Assembly (NCBI RefSeq): GCF_039532215.1
Contig: NZ_BAAARN010000005.1
Coordinates: 346,422 to 410,421, forward strand
Origin: Pedococcus aerophilus
GTDB lineage: Bacteria > Actinomycetota > Actinomycetes > Actinomycetales > Dermatophilaceae
Length of the DNA: 64,000 nt
Direction: 5' to 3'
Positions within the stretch are counted from its first letter, which is position 1; the number at the start of each line of letters is the position of its first letter. The notes beneath the pieces are model-generated. The model was not told the origin of the DNA, searched no databases, and saw only the letters and a program-made list of their open reading frames with translations. This document shows positions 57,309-64,000 of the stretch, piece by piece. A program made the translations under genes and the position numbers.

Positions 57309-58204
57309 TGCGCGCATTCACCGCCGCGGCCGTCCAGATCGCACCGGTCGCCGGTCCGCTGTCACCGGAGGTCGTCCGCAAGAACCTCGACAGGTGCGTC
57401 GACTTCACCCGTCGCTGCGTCGACGCCACCGGCGCCGAGCTCGTCGTGCTGCCCGAGACGGTGACGACCGGGTTCACGCCCGACTGCTCGACCGAGGAGC
57501 TGTGGGACCTCGTCTCCGAGATCCCCGGACCCGTCACCGAGCCCGTCCAGCAGGTCGCCCGAGACCTGGGCGTGCACGTCTGCGTGGGCACCTACGAGCG
57601 CGGTCCCGAGCGCGGCACCGTCTACAACGCCTCGGTGCTCATCGCCCCGGACGGCGAGGTGGTCGGCGTCTACCGCAAGACCCATCCGTTCTGCACCGAG
57701 CACGTCGACGGCGGCGGCTGGGTGACTCCCGGCGACACCGTGACCGTCATCGACACCGCACTCGGGAAGATCGGCATGATCGTCTGCTTCGACGGCGACT
57801 ACCCCGAGCTGTCCCGCATCCAGGCCGTCCAGGGAGCCGAGGTCATCCTGCGTCCGTCGGCCCTGCTGCGGTCGGCCGACATCTGGGAGCTGACGTCGCG
57901 CGCCCGGGCGTACGACAACCACGTCTTCGTCGTCGGGGCCAACGCCACCGGTGTCGACGCCGCCGGCGTCCTCTACTTCGGCAACTCCCACATCGTCACG
58001 CCCGTCGGCCACATCGTCGCCAAGGCCGCGTCGCACGAGGGCTGGGTGTCTGCGCGCCTGGACCCCGAGTCCGCCCTGGGTTCGCTCACCCCGGGGTCGA
58101 ACATCGGGCAGGGGTTCGACCACCTGCGCGACCGCAACCTCGACCTCATCCGCAACCACCGCGACGACCTCGAGCGCCCCGCCCAGTCCTCCTTCCCCCA
58201 CTGA
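57308..58204 (+). CDS. nitrilase/carbon-nitrogen hydrolase family amidase
   Basis: Carbon-nitrogen hydrolase, 298 aa, with the full triad: Glu50 (LVVLPETVTTGF), Lys124 (VYRKTHPF) and Cys160 (GMIVCFDGDYPE). N-terminus RAFTAAAVQIAPVAGPL is standard. It would hydrolyse an amide, carbamoyl or nitrile bond with release of ammonia; relatives include N-carbamoyl amino acid amidohydrolases and omega-amidases. Translationally coupled to the CoxG-like gene, so it is part of the same pathway. In a ureide pathway it could handle oxamate-like or N-carbamoyl intermediates. Confidence 0.92.
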   Translation: MRAFTAAAVQIAPVAGPLSPEVVRKNLDRCVDFTRRCVDATGAELVVLPETVTTGFTPDCSTEELWDLVSEIPGPVTEPVQQVARDLGVHVCVGTYERGPERGTVYNASVLIAPDGEVVGVYRKTHPFCTEHVDGGGWVTPGDTVTVIDTALGKIGMIVCFDGDYPELSRIQAVQGAEVILRPSALLRSADIWELTSRARAYDNHVFVVGANATGVDAAGVLYFGNSHIVTPVGHIVAKAASHEGWVSARLDPESALGSLTPGSNIGQGFDHLRDRNLDLIRNHRDDLERPAQSSFPH

Positions 58205-58253
58205 CCCCTTCCCGTCTTCCGGAGCAGCTGCTGACCGGAGCAGACTGCCCCTC

Positions 58254-58688
58254 ATGGACTGGACCCTGGAAGTCGTCATCCTGCCCGTCAGCGACCTCGA
58301 CTCGGCGGTGGAGTTCTACCGCGACAAGGTGGGCTTCGACCTCGACCACCGCACCACCAACGAGCACATGGACGTCGCCCAGCTGACACCCCGCGGCTCC
58401 GGCTGCTCGATCGTCGTCGGCACCCTCCCCTCCCAGCAGGAGATGTCGCCGGGGTCGATGCGCGGCCTGCAGCTGGTCGTCGCCGACGCGAACGCCGCGC
58501 GCGAGGAGCTCGTCGGCCGGGGCGTGGAGTGCAGCGAGGTGACGGTGTTCGACGAGCGGGACGGCGGGACGTTCTTCGGGTTCGCCGACCCGGACGGGAA
58601 CACCTGGGCGGTCCAGCAGCTGAGGGTCCGGGGCGAGAAACCCCTGATCCCGCTCGACCACCGCGGCCGCTTCGGCGCCGACGCCTGA
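58254..58688 (+). CDS. VOC family (glyoxalase/bleomycin-resistance-like) protein
   Basis: 144-residue vicinal-oxygen-chelate protein with two beta-alpha-beta-beta-beta modules: LEVVILPVSDLDSAVEFYRD, then GLQLVVADANAAREELVGRG and FFGFADPDGNTWAVQQL with the C-terminal Asp-Pro-[Asp]-Gly-Asn-Thr-Trp motif. Metal ligands are not all obvious, so it may be an enzyme or a binding protein. Start ATG lies 49 nt after the nitrilase stop. The palindromic element follows. Confidence 0.88.
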   Translation: MDWTLEVVILPVSDLDSAVEFYRDKVGFDLDHRTTNEHMDVAQLTPRGSGCSIVVGTLPSQQEMSPGSMRGLQLVVADANAAREELVGRGVECSEVTVFDERDGGTFFGFADPDGNTWAVQQLRVRGEKPLIPLDHRGRFGADA

Positions 58689-58717
58689 CGACACCCGCGC
58701 CAGCCCAACCCCAGAAC

Positions 58718-58762
58718 TTGGGTGCCCCAGCGGGTCGGAATTCCGTCCGTTCGGGCACCCAG
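58718..58762. repeat. intergenic palindromic element, copy B
   Basis: Outer arms TGGGTGCCC (58719-58727) and GGGCACCCA (58753-58761) enclose an inner palindrome GGTCGGAATTCCGTCC (58733-58748). It shares CTTGGGTGCC, GGTCGG, AAT.CCG and GGCACCCA, in the same order, with the element at 29062-29107. Intergenic here between two co-oriented genes, so it is not simply a convergent-gene terminator. Confidence 0.65.
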
Positions 58763-58796
58763 AGCGCGGGGGCCGTCAGCGGGTTAGCCTCGATGG

Positions 58797-60251
58797 GTGC
58801 CTCTCCCGACCAGCTCGCCCTCCGCCCAGCACGTCGACGCCCGCGGCGTCCTCGCCCTCCTCGACGCCCTCGAGGCCGGTGGGCACGACCCGCACAGCCT
58901 CCTGGTCGCCAGGCACGGCCACGTCATCGCCCGCGGCTGGTGGGCGCCCTACTCGGCCGACCGCAACCAGCTCGTCTACTCCCTGAGCAAGTCGTTCACC
59001 GCGGCGACCGTCGGGCTGCTCGTCGACGCGGGCCGGGTCGCGTTGGAGGACAAGGTCTTCGACCTCATCCCCGCGACCGAAGTCCCTGCCGGTGCCGAGA
59101 TCCACGAGCGCTTCACCCGCCTCACCCTGGGCCACTGCCTCACCATGGCGACCGGACACGAGGTCGACGCCTGGACCGCGGCGGTCGGCAAGGCCGCCCG
59201 CACACCCTCCGACGACGGCACCGACCCGGTCCTCGGCGCCATCCTCGCGAACCCTCCGGAGCAGGAGCCCGGCACCGTCTGGGCCTACAACCAGATCGCC
59301 ACCTACCTCGCGGGCGCCGTGGTCCGGGCCGTCACGGGTGACGGGCTGCTGGAGTTCGCCCGGCCGCGGCTGCTCGACCCGCTCGGCGCCCACGACGTCC
59401 GCTGGCACCGCACGGCCACCGGCCGCGAGCTCGGCTTCTCCGGCATCCATGTCGGCTCCGACGCGATCCTTGCGCTCGCCCAGACCCACCTCGACGCGGG
59501 CCGGTGGGACGGCGAGCAGCTCCTCTCCCCCGAGTGGGTCGCCCGTGCCGTCGCCCCGTCCGGGCTGCCGAACACCGAGGCCGACCCCAACCCCGACTGG
59601 GCACAGGGCTACGGATGCTCGTTCTGGAACGCGCGGCACGGCTACCGCGGCGACGGCGCGTACGGCCAGTACGCGATCGTCCTCCCCGAGGAGGACATCG
59701 CGATCGCCATCACCTCCGAAGCCGTGGACATGCAGGCCGTGCTCGAGCTGGTCTGGGCGCACCTCCTGCCCGCGGTGGACCGCGACGGTGACGCAGCGGC
59801 GGACGACGACCTGGCCGATCGGCTCGCCGCCCTCCAGGTGCCCACCCCCGCCTCGACCGGGACCGGCCCCGACGAGGCGTCGTGGACCCGGGCCGGTGAC
59901 AGCACCCTGCCCGAGGCGTATGGCGCGGCGAGCCTCTCGCGGTCCGGCGCGGCATACGAGCTCGTCCTGGACCACGACGGCACCAAGGCGCCGATCACCG
60001 TGGGTGACGGCGCCTGGACCGAGTCGGTGCTGGCGGTCGACGGGGCGGAGCTCCCGGTCGTCGCCGCCGGTGGTTGGCAGGAGGACGGGACGTTCACGGC
60101 GGACCTGCGGCTCATCGAGACCCCGCACTCGGTGCAGGTGCGGACCCACACGGACGGCACGGTGACGCTCGGATGGCGCGAGGTCCCGCTGCACGGTCCC
60201 GACCCCGTGAACGTCGCCGTGCGCGGCCCGGCCCTGCCTGCACAGACCTGA
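58797..60251 (+). CDS. serine hydrolase of the class C beta-lactamase family
   Basis: 484 aa without a signal peptide. The SxxK motif is S62LSK65 in LVYSLSKSFTAATV; the second motif is Y164NQ in TVWAYNQIATYLAGA. The C-terminal region contains WAQGYGCSFWNARHGYRGDG, GQYAIVLPEEDIAIAITSEA and a beta-rich tail from about 360. Such proteins are esterases, amidases or D-aminoacyl hydrolases rather than drug-resistance enzymes. Placed between the nitrilase and hydantoinase genes it might hydrolyse a pathway ester, amide or lactam. GTG start gives MPLPTSSPSAQHV. Confidence 0.88.
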   Translation: MPLPTSSPSAQHVDARGVLALLDALEAGGHDPHSLLVARHGHVIARGWWAPYSADRNQLVYSLSKSFTAATVGLLVDAGRVALEDKVFDLIPATEVPAGAEIHERFTRLTLGHCLTMATGHEVDAWTAAVGKAARTPSDDGTDPVLGAILANPPEQEPGTVWAYNQIATYLAGAVVRAVTGDGLLEFARPRLLDPLGAHDVRWHRTATGRELGFSGIHVGSDAILALAQTHLDAGRWDGEQLLSPEWVARAVAPSGLPNTEADPNPDWAQGYGCSFWNARHGYRGDGAYGQYAIVLPEEDIAIAITSEAVDMQAVLELVWAHLLPAVDRDGDAAADDDLADRLAALQVPTPASTGTGPDEASWTRAGDSTLPEAYGAASLSRSGAAYELVLDHDGTKAPITVGDGAWTESVLAVDGAELPVVAAGGWQEDGTFTADLRLIETPHSVQVRTHTDGTVTLGWREVPLHGPDPVNVAVRGPALPAQT

Positions 60252-60259
60252 GGAGAGCG

Positions 60260-60278
60260 GTTGGCACATTGTGCCAAC
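60260..60278 (+). promoter_or_regulatory. perfect 19-bp palindrome upstream of hyuA
   Basis: GTTGGCACATTGTGCCAAC has 9-bp arms around a single T and starts 8 nt after the serine hydrolase stop, 34 nt before the hyuA start. Such symmetry is typical of a dimeric repressor or activator site controlling hyuAB. The PucR-like regulator and any regulator beyond the right edge are candidates; GCAC and CCAAC cores also recall the TGTTGCCAATG sequences. Confidence 0.6.
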
Positions 60279-60311
60279 GCGTCGACTCCCACGGCGCGGT
60301 TGGATCGTCCC

Positions 60312-62507
60312 GTGACGACACAGCCGCAGCGCCGCATCCGCATCGGCATCGACACCGGTGGGACGTTCACCGACGTGGTGGCCTTCGACGAGGGCTCCGG
60401 CGAGCTCGTCACCACCAAGACGCCGTCGACGCCGGCCAACCCGGCTGACGGGTTCATCACCGGGATCCACAAAGTGCTCGACCTCATGGGCGCCACGGGT
60501 GCGGACATCTCCGCGGTCGCCCACGGCACGACGGTCGCGACCAACCAGCTCCTCGAGGGCAAGGTCGAGTCGCTGGGGTTCATCACGACCGAGGGGTACG
60601 AGTTCATCCTCGAGATCGCGCGCCAAGCGGTACCCGACGGGTACGGGAACTCCTACTTCTGGGTCAAGCCCCCACGCATCGTCCCGGCCGACCTGGTTCG
60701 TACCGTCGGCGGGCGGATCGACTTCGAGGGCAACGAGATCCGGCCCTTCGACGAGGAGTCGGCGGTGGCTGCCGCCCGGTGGTTCCGCGACCGCGGCATC
60801 ACGACGATCGGCGTCTGCCTCCTGCACTCCTACGCCGACGACAGCCACGAGCTCGCGGTGCGCGACGTCTTGCGCCGCGAGCACCCGGACGCGGTGGTGT
60901 CGATCTCGAGCGAGGTGCTGCGCGAGTACCGCGAGTACGAGCGGTCGATGACCACCCTCGTCGACGCCGCGGTGAAGCCCAAGGTCTCGCGGTACGTCGC
61001 CAACATCCACACCCGGCTCGACGAGATCGCCCCCGGAGTCGCGTTCTCCATCATGAAGTCCAACGGGGGCGTGCTCTCCGCCGACGAGGTCGTCAACCAG
61101 CCGATCACCACGGTGCTGTCCGGCCCCGCGGCAGGCGCCCTCGGCGCCGGGCTCATCGCCCAGCGGGCCGGCTTCCCCAAGGTCCTGACCTGCGACGGCG
61201 GCGGCACCTCGACCGACGTCAGCGTGGTCCTCGACGGCGAGCCCACGCTGACGACCGAGGGCACGATCGGCGCCTACCCCAGCAAGATCCCGATGATCGA
61301 CGTGGTCACCGTCGGTGCCGGTGGCGGGTCGATCGCGTGGGTCACGCCGGAAGGGACGCTCAAGGTGGGCCCCCAGTCGGCCGGCGCCGACCCGGGACCG
61401 CTCTGCTACGCCAAGGGCGGTACCGAGCCGACGATCACCGACGCGCACGTCGTGCTCGGCCGCATACCTCCGCACCTCCTTGGTGGAGAGATCCCGCTCG
61501 ACGTCGACGCCGCCCGGCGTGGCCTCGAGGAGCTCGCCGCCCGCCTGGACCTCGACCCCGTCCGCTGTGCCACCGGGATCCTCGAGATCTCCGCGTGGAA
61601 CCAGGCGAACGCCCTTCGCCAGGTGTCGGTCAAACGGGGCCTCGACGTCCGTGACTTCATGCTGACGACCTTCGGCGGCTCCGGGTCGCTGCTCGCGTGT
61701 CGCCTCGTCGACATCCTCGACCTCGCGGGGGTCGTCGTCCCGCGCGACCCCGGCAACGTGTCGGCCTTCGGGCTGCTCACCGTCGACGTGAAGAACGACT
61801 ACGTCCAGACGGCTGTCGCCCGCCACGACGCGCTCGACCGCGCCGCGGTGCAGAAGACCTTCGACTCGCTCACAGAACGGGCCGCGAAAGCCCTTGACGG
61901 TGAGGGCTTTCCGCGGTCGGTCCACCGCTACTCGCGCACGGTCGACCTGCGCTACTTCGGCCAGGCCTTCGAGGTCCGTGTCGCCGCCCCCGACGGCACC
62001 GTCGACGAGGCGTATGCCGCCGAGGTCGCCGACCGCTTCCACGCCGAGCACCGCGCGCTGTACGGCTACGACTTCCGGCACGACCCGACCCAGCAGGTCG
62101 AGTGGGTCAACCTGCGGGTGACCGGTGTCGGCCCGATCACCCGCCCCGAGCTGCGCGACCTGCCCACTCGCCAGTCCCACGGTGACTCCGACTCCCCCAC
62201 CACCACCGAGTCTTTGAGGGATCCGACGTGTCCTGGCACGTCGGATCCCTCAAAGACTGCCGGTCGCAGGGCGGTCTGCTTCGACGCCGACGAGGGGCCG
62301 GTCGACACCCCGGTCTACTGGCGTCCCGACCTGCGCGCCGGCGACACCTTCGACGGCCCGGCGATCGTCGAGGAGTTCGGGTCCACCGTCCCCGTGCACC
62401 CCGGGTTCACCGTCCGCGTCGACACCATCGGCAACCTCGTCATCACCCGTGCGGGCGCCGCCCCAGCCGACACCGCCGACCCCACACCCACCGGAGGCGA
62501 CCGATGA
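60312..62507 (+). CDS. hyuA: hydantoinase/oxoprolinase family protein, HyuA subunit
   Basis: ATP-dependent ring-opening enzyme subunit, 731 aa. RIGIDTGGTFTDVVAFD carries the ASKHA ATP-phosphate motif; VAHGTTVATNQLLEGK, CDGGGTSTDVSVV, VGAGGGSIAWV, GPQSAGADPGPLCY and GDTFDGPAIVEEFGSTVPV are family landmarks. It phosphorylates or activates the amide/lactam (hydantoin, oxoproline, caprolactam-type) or ketone while HyuB completes the reaction. GTG start giving MTTQPQRRIRIGIDTGG is chosen, 34 nt past the palindrome. Between residues about 633 and 649 lies a 50-bp perfect palindrome (62209-62258) within the linker, unlike neighbouring codon use. Coupled to hyuB by ATGA. Confidence 0.93.
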   Translation: MTTQPQRRIRIGIDTGGTFTDVVAFDEGSGELVTTKTPSTPANPADGFITGIHKVLDLMGATGADISAVAHGTTVATNQLLEGKVESLGFITTEGYEFILEIARQAVPDGYGNSYFWVKPPRIVPADLVRTVGGRIDFEGNEIRPFDEESAVAAARWFRDRGITTIGVCLLHSYADDSHELAVRDVLRREHPDAVVSISSEVLREYREYERSMTTLVDAAVKPKVSRYVANIHTRLDEIAPGVAFSIMKSNGGVLSADEVVNQPITTVLSGPAAGALGAGLIAQRAGFPKVLTCDGGGTSTDVSVVLDGEPTLTTEGTIGAYPSKIPMIDVVTVGAGGGSIAWVTPEGTLKVGPQSAGADPGPLCYAKGGTEPTITDAHVVLGRIPPHLLGGEIPLDVDAARRGLEELAARLDLDPVRCATGILEISAWNQANALRQVSVKRGLDVRDFMLTTFGGSGSLLACRLVDILDLAGVVVPRDPGNVSAFGLLTVDVKNDYVQTAVARHDALDRAAVQKTFDSLTERAAKALDGEGFPRSVHRYSRTVDLRYFGQAFEVRVAAPDGTVDEAYAAEVADRFHAEHRALYGYDFRHDPTQQVEWVNLRVTGVGPITRPELRDLPTRQSHGDSDSPTTTESLRDPTCPGTSDPSKTAGRRAVCFDADEGPVDTPVYWRPDLRAGDTFDGPAIVEEFGSTVPVHPGFTVRVDTIGNLVITRAGAAPADTADPTPTGGDR
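62209..62258. repeat. 22-bp perfect inverted repeat inside hyuA
   Basis: Arms 62209-62230 (begins AGTCTTTGAGGG, ends CCGACGTG) and 62237-62258 are exactly complementary, with a TCCTGG loop. It is translated as part of the HyuA linker (around ESLRDPTCPGTSDPSKT), where the usual family sequence is variable. It resembles a mobile palindromic unit inserted in a permissive place; the core GGATCCGAC recalls GGAATCCGACC of the 29062-29107 element. Confidence 0.75.
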
Positions 62508-64000
62508 ACCCCGCTGGCCTGCCCACGGCATACGAGCACGGCGGACGGCTCACTCCGCTTGGGCGCACCGTCGACCCGATCCTGGTCGAGATCGTCCAAG
62601 GCACCCTGGCGAGCGTCGAGTTGGAGGTGGAGACCGCCATCGCGCGCACCAGCCGCTCCCCCATGATCCGCGACGCCCACGACTTCCGCGCCGGCATCCA
62701 CGACCGGCAGCTGCGCAAGCTCACCGGGCGCTCGTACTCCGCGCTGGTGCACCCGATCGTCCGCGACTTCCCGTTGGCCGAGATGGCCGAGGGGGACGTC
62801 TTCTTCCACAACGACGTCTACGAGTCCGAAGGTGGGATCGGGCACCTGCCCGACCTCTGCGTCACGGTGCCGGTCTTCGCCGACGGCGAGGTGGTGGCGT
62901 TCGTCCAGGCGTTCGGGCACCACGACGACATCGGCGGCGCCGTGCCGGGATCGATGCCGAGCAATGCCACGAGCGTGCACGAGGAGGGCCTTGCCGTTCC
63001 GCCGATCAAGCTGTGGGACAAGGGAATCCCCAACAAGGCAGCCCTGCGCATCATGACCCGCAACTCGCGGATGCCTGACTCGCTGGCCGCCGACCTCGAC
63101 GCCGAGTGCTCTGCCTGCTTGATGGGGGCGAGGCGTCTCGGTGAGCTGTTCGCGCGCTACGGCCGGGCCGACATCGAGGCCGCATTCGACGCGATCCTCG
63201 ACGCCACGACCGAGACCTACCGCCGCGAGATCCTCTCCAAGATCCCCGACGGCACGTACGTCTGGGAGGACTACGCCGAGCACGACGGTGTCGACGAGCC
63301 GATGCTCCACACGCAGCGGATCACGCTGACCAAGGTGAGCGACGCTCCGGCCGATCCCGAGAACGGTCGTCCCGCCGGCCCCCGCCTCATCATCGACTTC
63401 ACCGGCACCGCGCCCCAGGCCAAGGGCCCGATCAACCACTGCGGCGACTACGTCGGCGGCAACTTCCTCAAGAAGTGGCTCGCCCCGATCCTGCGCAACC
63501 TGGCCGACACCCCGGAGCGGATGGCCGAGCTCGACGTCAACGAGGGGGTCGTGCCGCTCATCGAGATGCGCTTCCCCGACAAGGGAACGCTGCTCACCCC
63601 GATCTTCCCCGCGCCCACCAACGCCCGGACCTTCGTCATCCTGCGGCTGCTCGGCGTCCTCGCCGGCGTCGTGGCCAAGGCCGTGGACGGCAAGATGCCC
63701 GCCGACCAGGAGACGATCCGCTACACCGGCGTCTACGGCAAGGACCGCGACGGCAACGACTACCTCATGCGCGAGGTCCTCGGTGGCGGCTCGGGCGGCC
63801 GTTACTACGCCGACGGCGAGGACACGATCCACGTCGTGCCGGACTCGCGGAACCTGCCGACCGAGTTCACCGAGAGCCGCTTTCCCTTCATCGTCGAACG
63901 CCTCGGCCTCGCCGTCGACTCCGGCGGCGCAGGGCGCTACCGCGGCGGGCTGGGATACGAGAAGCAGATCCGGATGCTCAAGGACGCCCACTTCATGTCC
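62504..64000 (+). CDS. hyuB: hydantoinase B/oxoprolinase family protein, HyuB subunit (3' end missing)
   Basis: Starts with ATG overlapping the hyuA stop and stays open to the right edge: 499 residues seen of probably 550-600. PILVEIVQGTLASVELEVET, FFHNDVYESEGGIGHLPDLC, the FGHHDDIGGAVPGSMP metal-type motif, LIIDFTGTAPQAKGPINHCG, TLLTPIFPAPTNARTFVI, VLGGGSGGRYYADGEDTIH and GGAGRYRGGLGYEKQI are all family features. Together with HyuA it would hydrolyse a cyclic amide or imide with ATP. The GHHDDIGG form rather than HHADVGG may mark a subfamily with another substrate. It is the last gene visible; the operon may continue. Confidence 0.94.
   Translation, partial: MNPAGLPTAYEHGGRLTPLGRTVDPILVEIVQGTLASVELEVETAIARTSRSPMIRDAHDFRAGIHDRQLRKLTGRSYSALVHPIVRDFPLAEMAEGDVFFHNDVYESEGGIGHLPDLCVTVPVFADGEVVAFVQAFGHHDDIGGAVPGSMPSNATSVHEEGLAVPPIKLWDKGIPNKAALRIMTRNSRMPDSLAADLDAECSACLMGARRLGELFARYGRADIEAAFDAILDATTETYRREILSKIPDGTYVWEDYAEHDGVDEPMLHTQRITLTKVSDAPADPENGRPAGPRLIIDFTGTAPQAKGPINHCGDYVGGNFLKKWLAPILRNLADTPERMAELDVNEGVVPLIEMRFPDKGTLLTPIFPAPTNARTFVILRLLGVLAGVVAKAVDGKMPADQETIRYTGVYGKDRDGNDYLMREVLGGGSGGRYYADGEDTIHVVPDSRNLPTEFTESRFPFIVERLGLAVDSGGAGRYRGGLGYEKQIRMLKDAHFMS

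Noticed and set aside
58776-62180. A 1134-codon open frame on the minus strand across the serine hydrolase and hyuA genes
   Set aside because: It is the antisense shadow of two well-supported plus-strand genes; its translation is Val/Gly/Arg-rich with no family motif, as expected in a GC-rich genome.

Overview
The window is a gene-dense, very GC-rich chromosome segment: GTG starts are common, genes often overlap by 4 nt, and almost every codon ends in G or C. The gene families point to an aerobic soil or water actinomycete: monomeric isocitrate dehydrogenase, DUF3017 beside folD, an sdhCDAB operon with a divided membrane anchor, PucR regulators and cox-like molybdenum hydroxylases. Intrasporangiaceae-type genera are my guess, by inference only. 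I found no rRNA, convincing tRNA, CRISPR array, transposase, integrase or prophage gene.

Layout. (1) 1-7202, plus strand: eight tightly coupled genes, cut at the left edge, that look like an unassigned sugar-acid catabolic operon (IlvD/EDD dehydratase, unknown protein, polysaccharide-deacetylase-like protein, SDR, PfkB kinase, SIS isomerase, acylating aldehyde dehydrogenase, 4-hydroxy-2-oxoacid aldolase). (2) 7228-9557: mannose-1-phosphate guanylyltransferase and a divergent GT4 mannosyltransferase-like gene. (3) 9758-13194: sdhCDAB. (4) 13209-18181: D,D-carboxypeptidase, DUF389, YihY/BrkB, 2H phosphoesterase and trpS. (5) 18186-29002: a galactoside locus with a GH36 alpha-galactosidase, two ABC permeases and a lipoprotein binding protein on one arm, and a GH42 beta-galactosidase, DeoR regulator, galT and galK on the other. 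The arms diverge from a 372-nt control region with repeated operator-like sequences. (6) 29117-34592: secreted cyanophycinase-like protein, exonuclease III, S10 peptidase, then an HprK-like P-loop protein coupled to a PqqD/RRE-type protein. (7) 34995-45399: aquaporin Z, a methyltransferase broken by an internal deletion, monomeric IDH, a lipoprotein, an Fe-S photolyase, a DUF2867-like protein, a NUDIX-GNAT fusion, malate dehydrogenase, DUF3017 and folD.

(8) 45454-64000, cut at the right edge, is a nitrogen-heterocycle catabolic supercluster. AllF/AllG/AllH-type genes (the oxamate carbamoyltransferase family) diverge from a PucR regulator. An NCS2 nucleobase permease, a three-subunit molybdenum hydroxylase, a CoxG-like protein, a nitrilase-family amidase, a VOC protein, a serine hydrolase and an ATP-dependent hydantoinase pair (HyuA, HyuB) follow. 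A chemically coherent reading, which is inference, is: import of a cyclic ureide or nucleobase, Mo-dependent hydroxylation, ATP-driven ring opening to a carbamoyl compound, phosphorolytic carbamoyl transfer, and final amide hydrolysis.

The two most novel-looking systems are the operon at 1-7202 and the supercluster at 45454-64000. Smaller oddities are a 50-bp perfect palindrome inside hyuA, a recurrent intergenic hairpin element, an orphan RRE/HprK-like pair, and a strong local excess of the heptamer GTATGSC on both strands.
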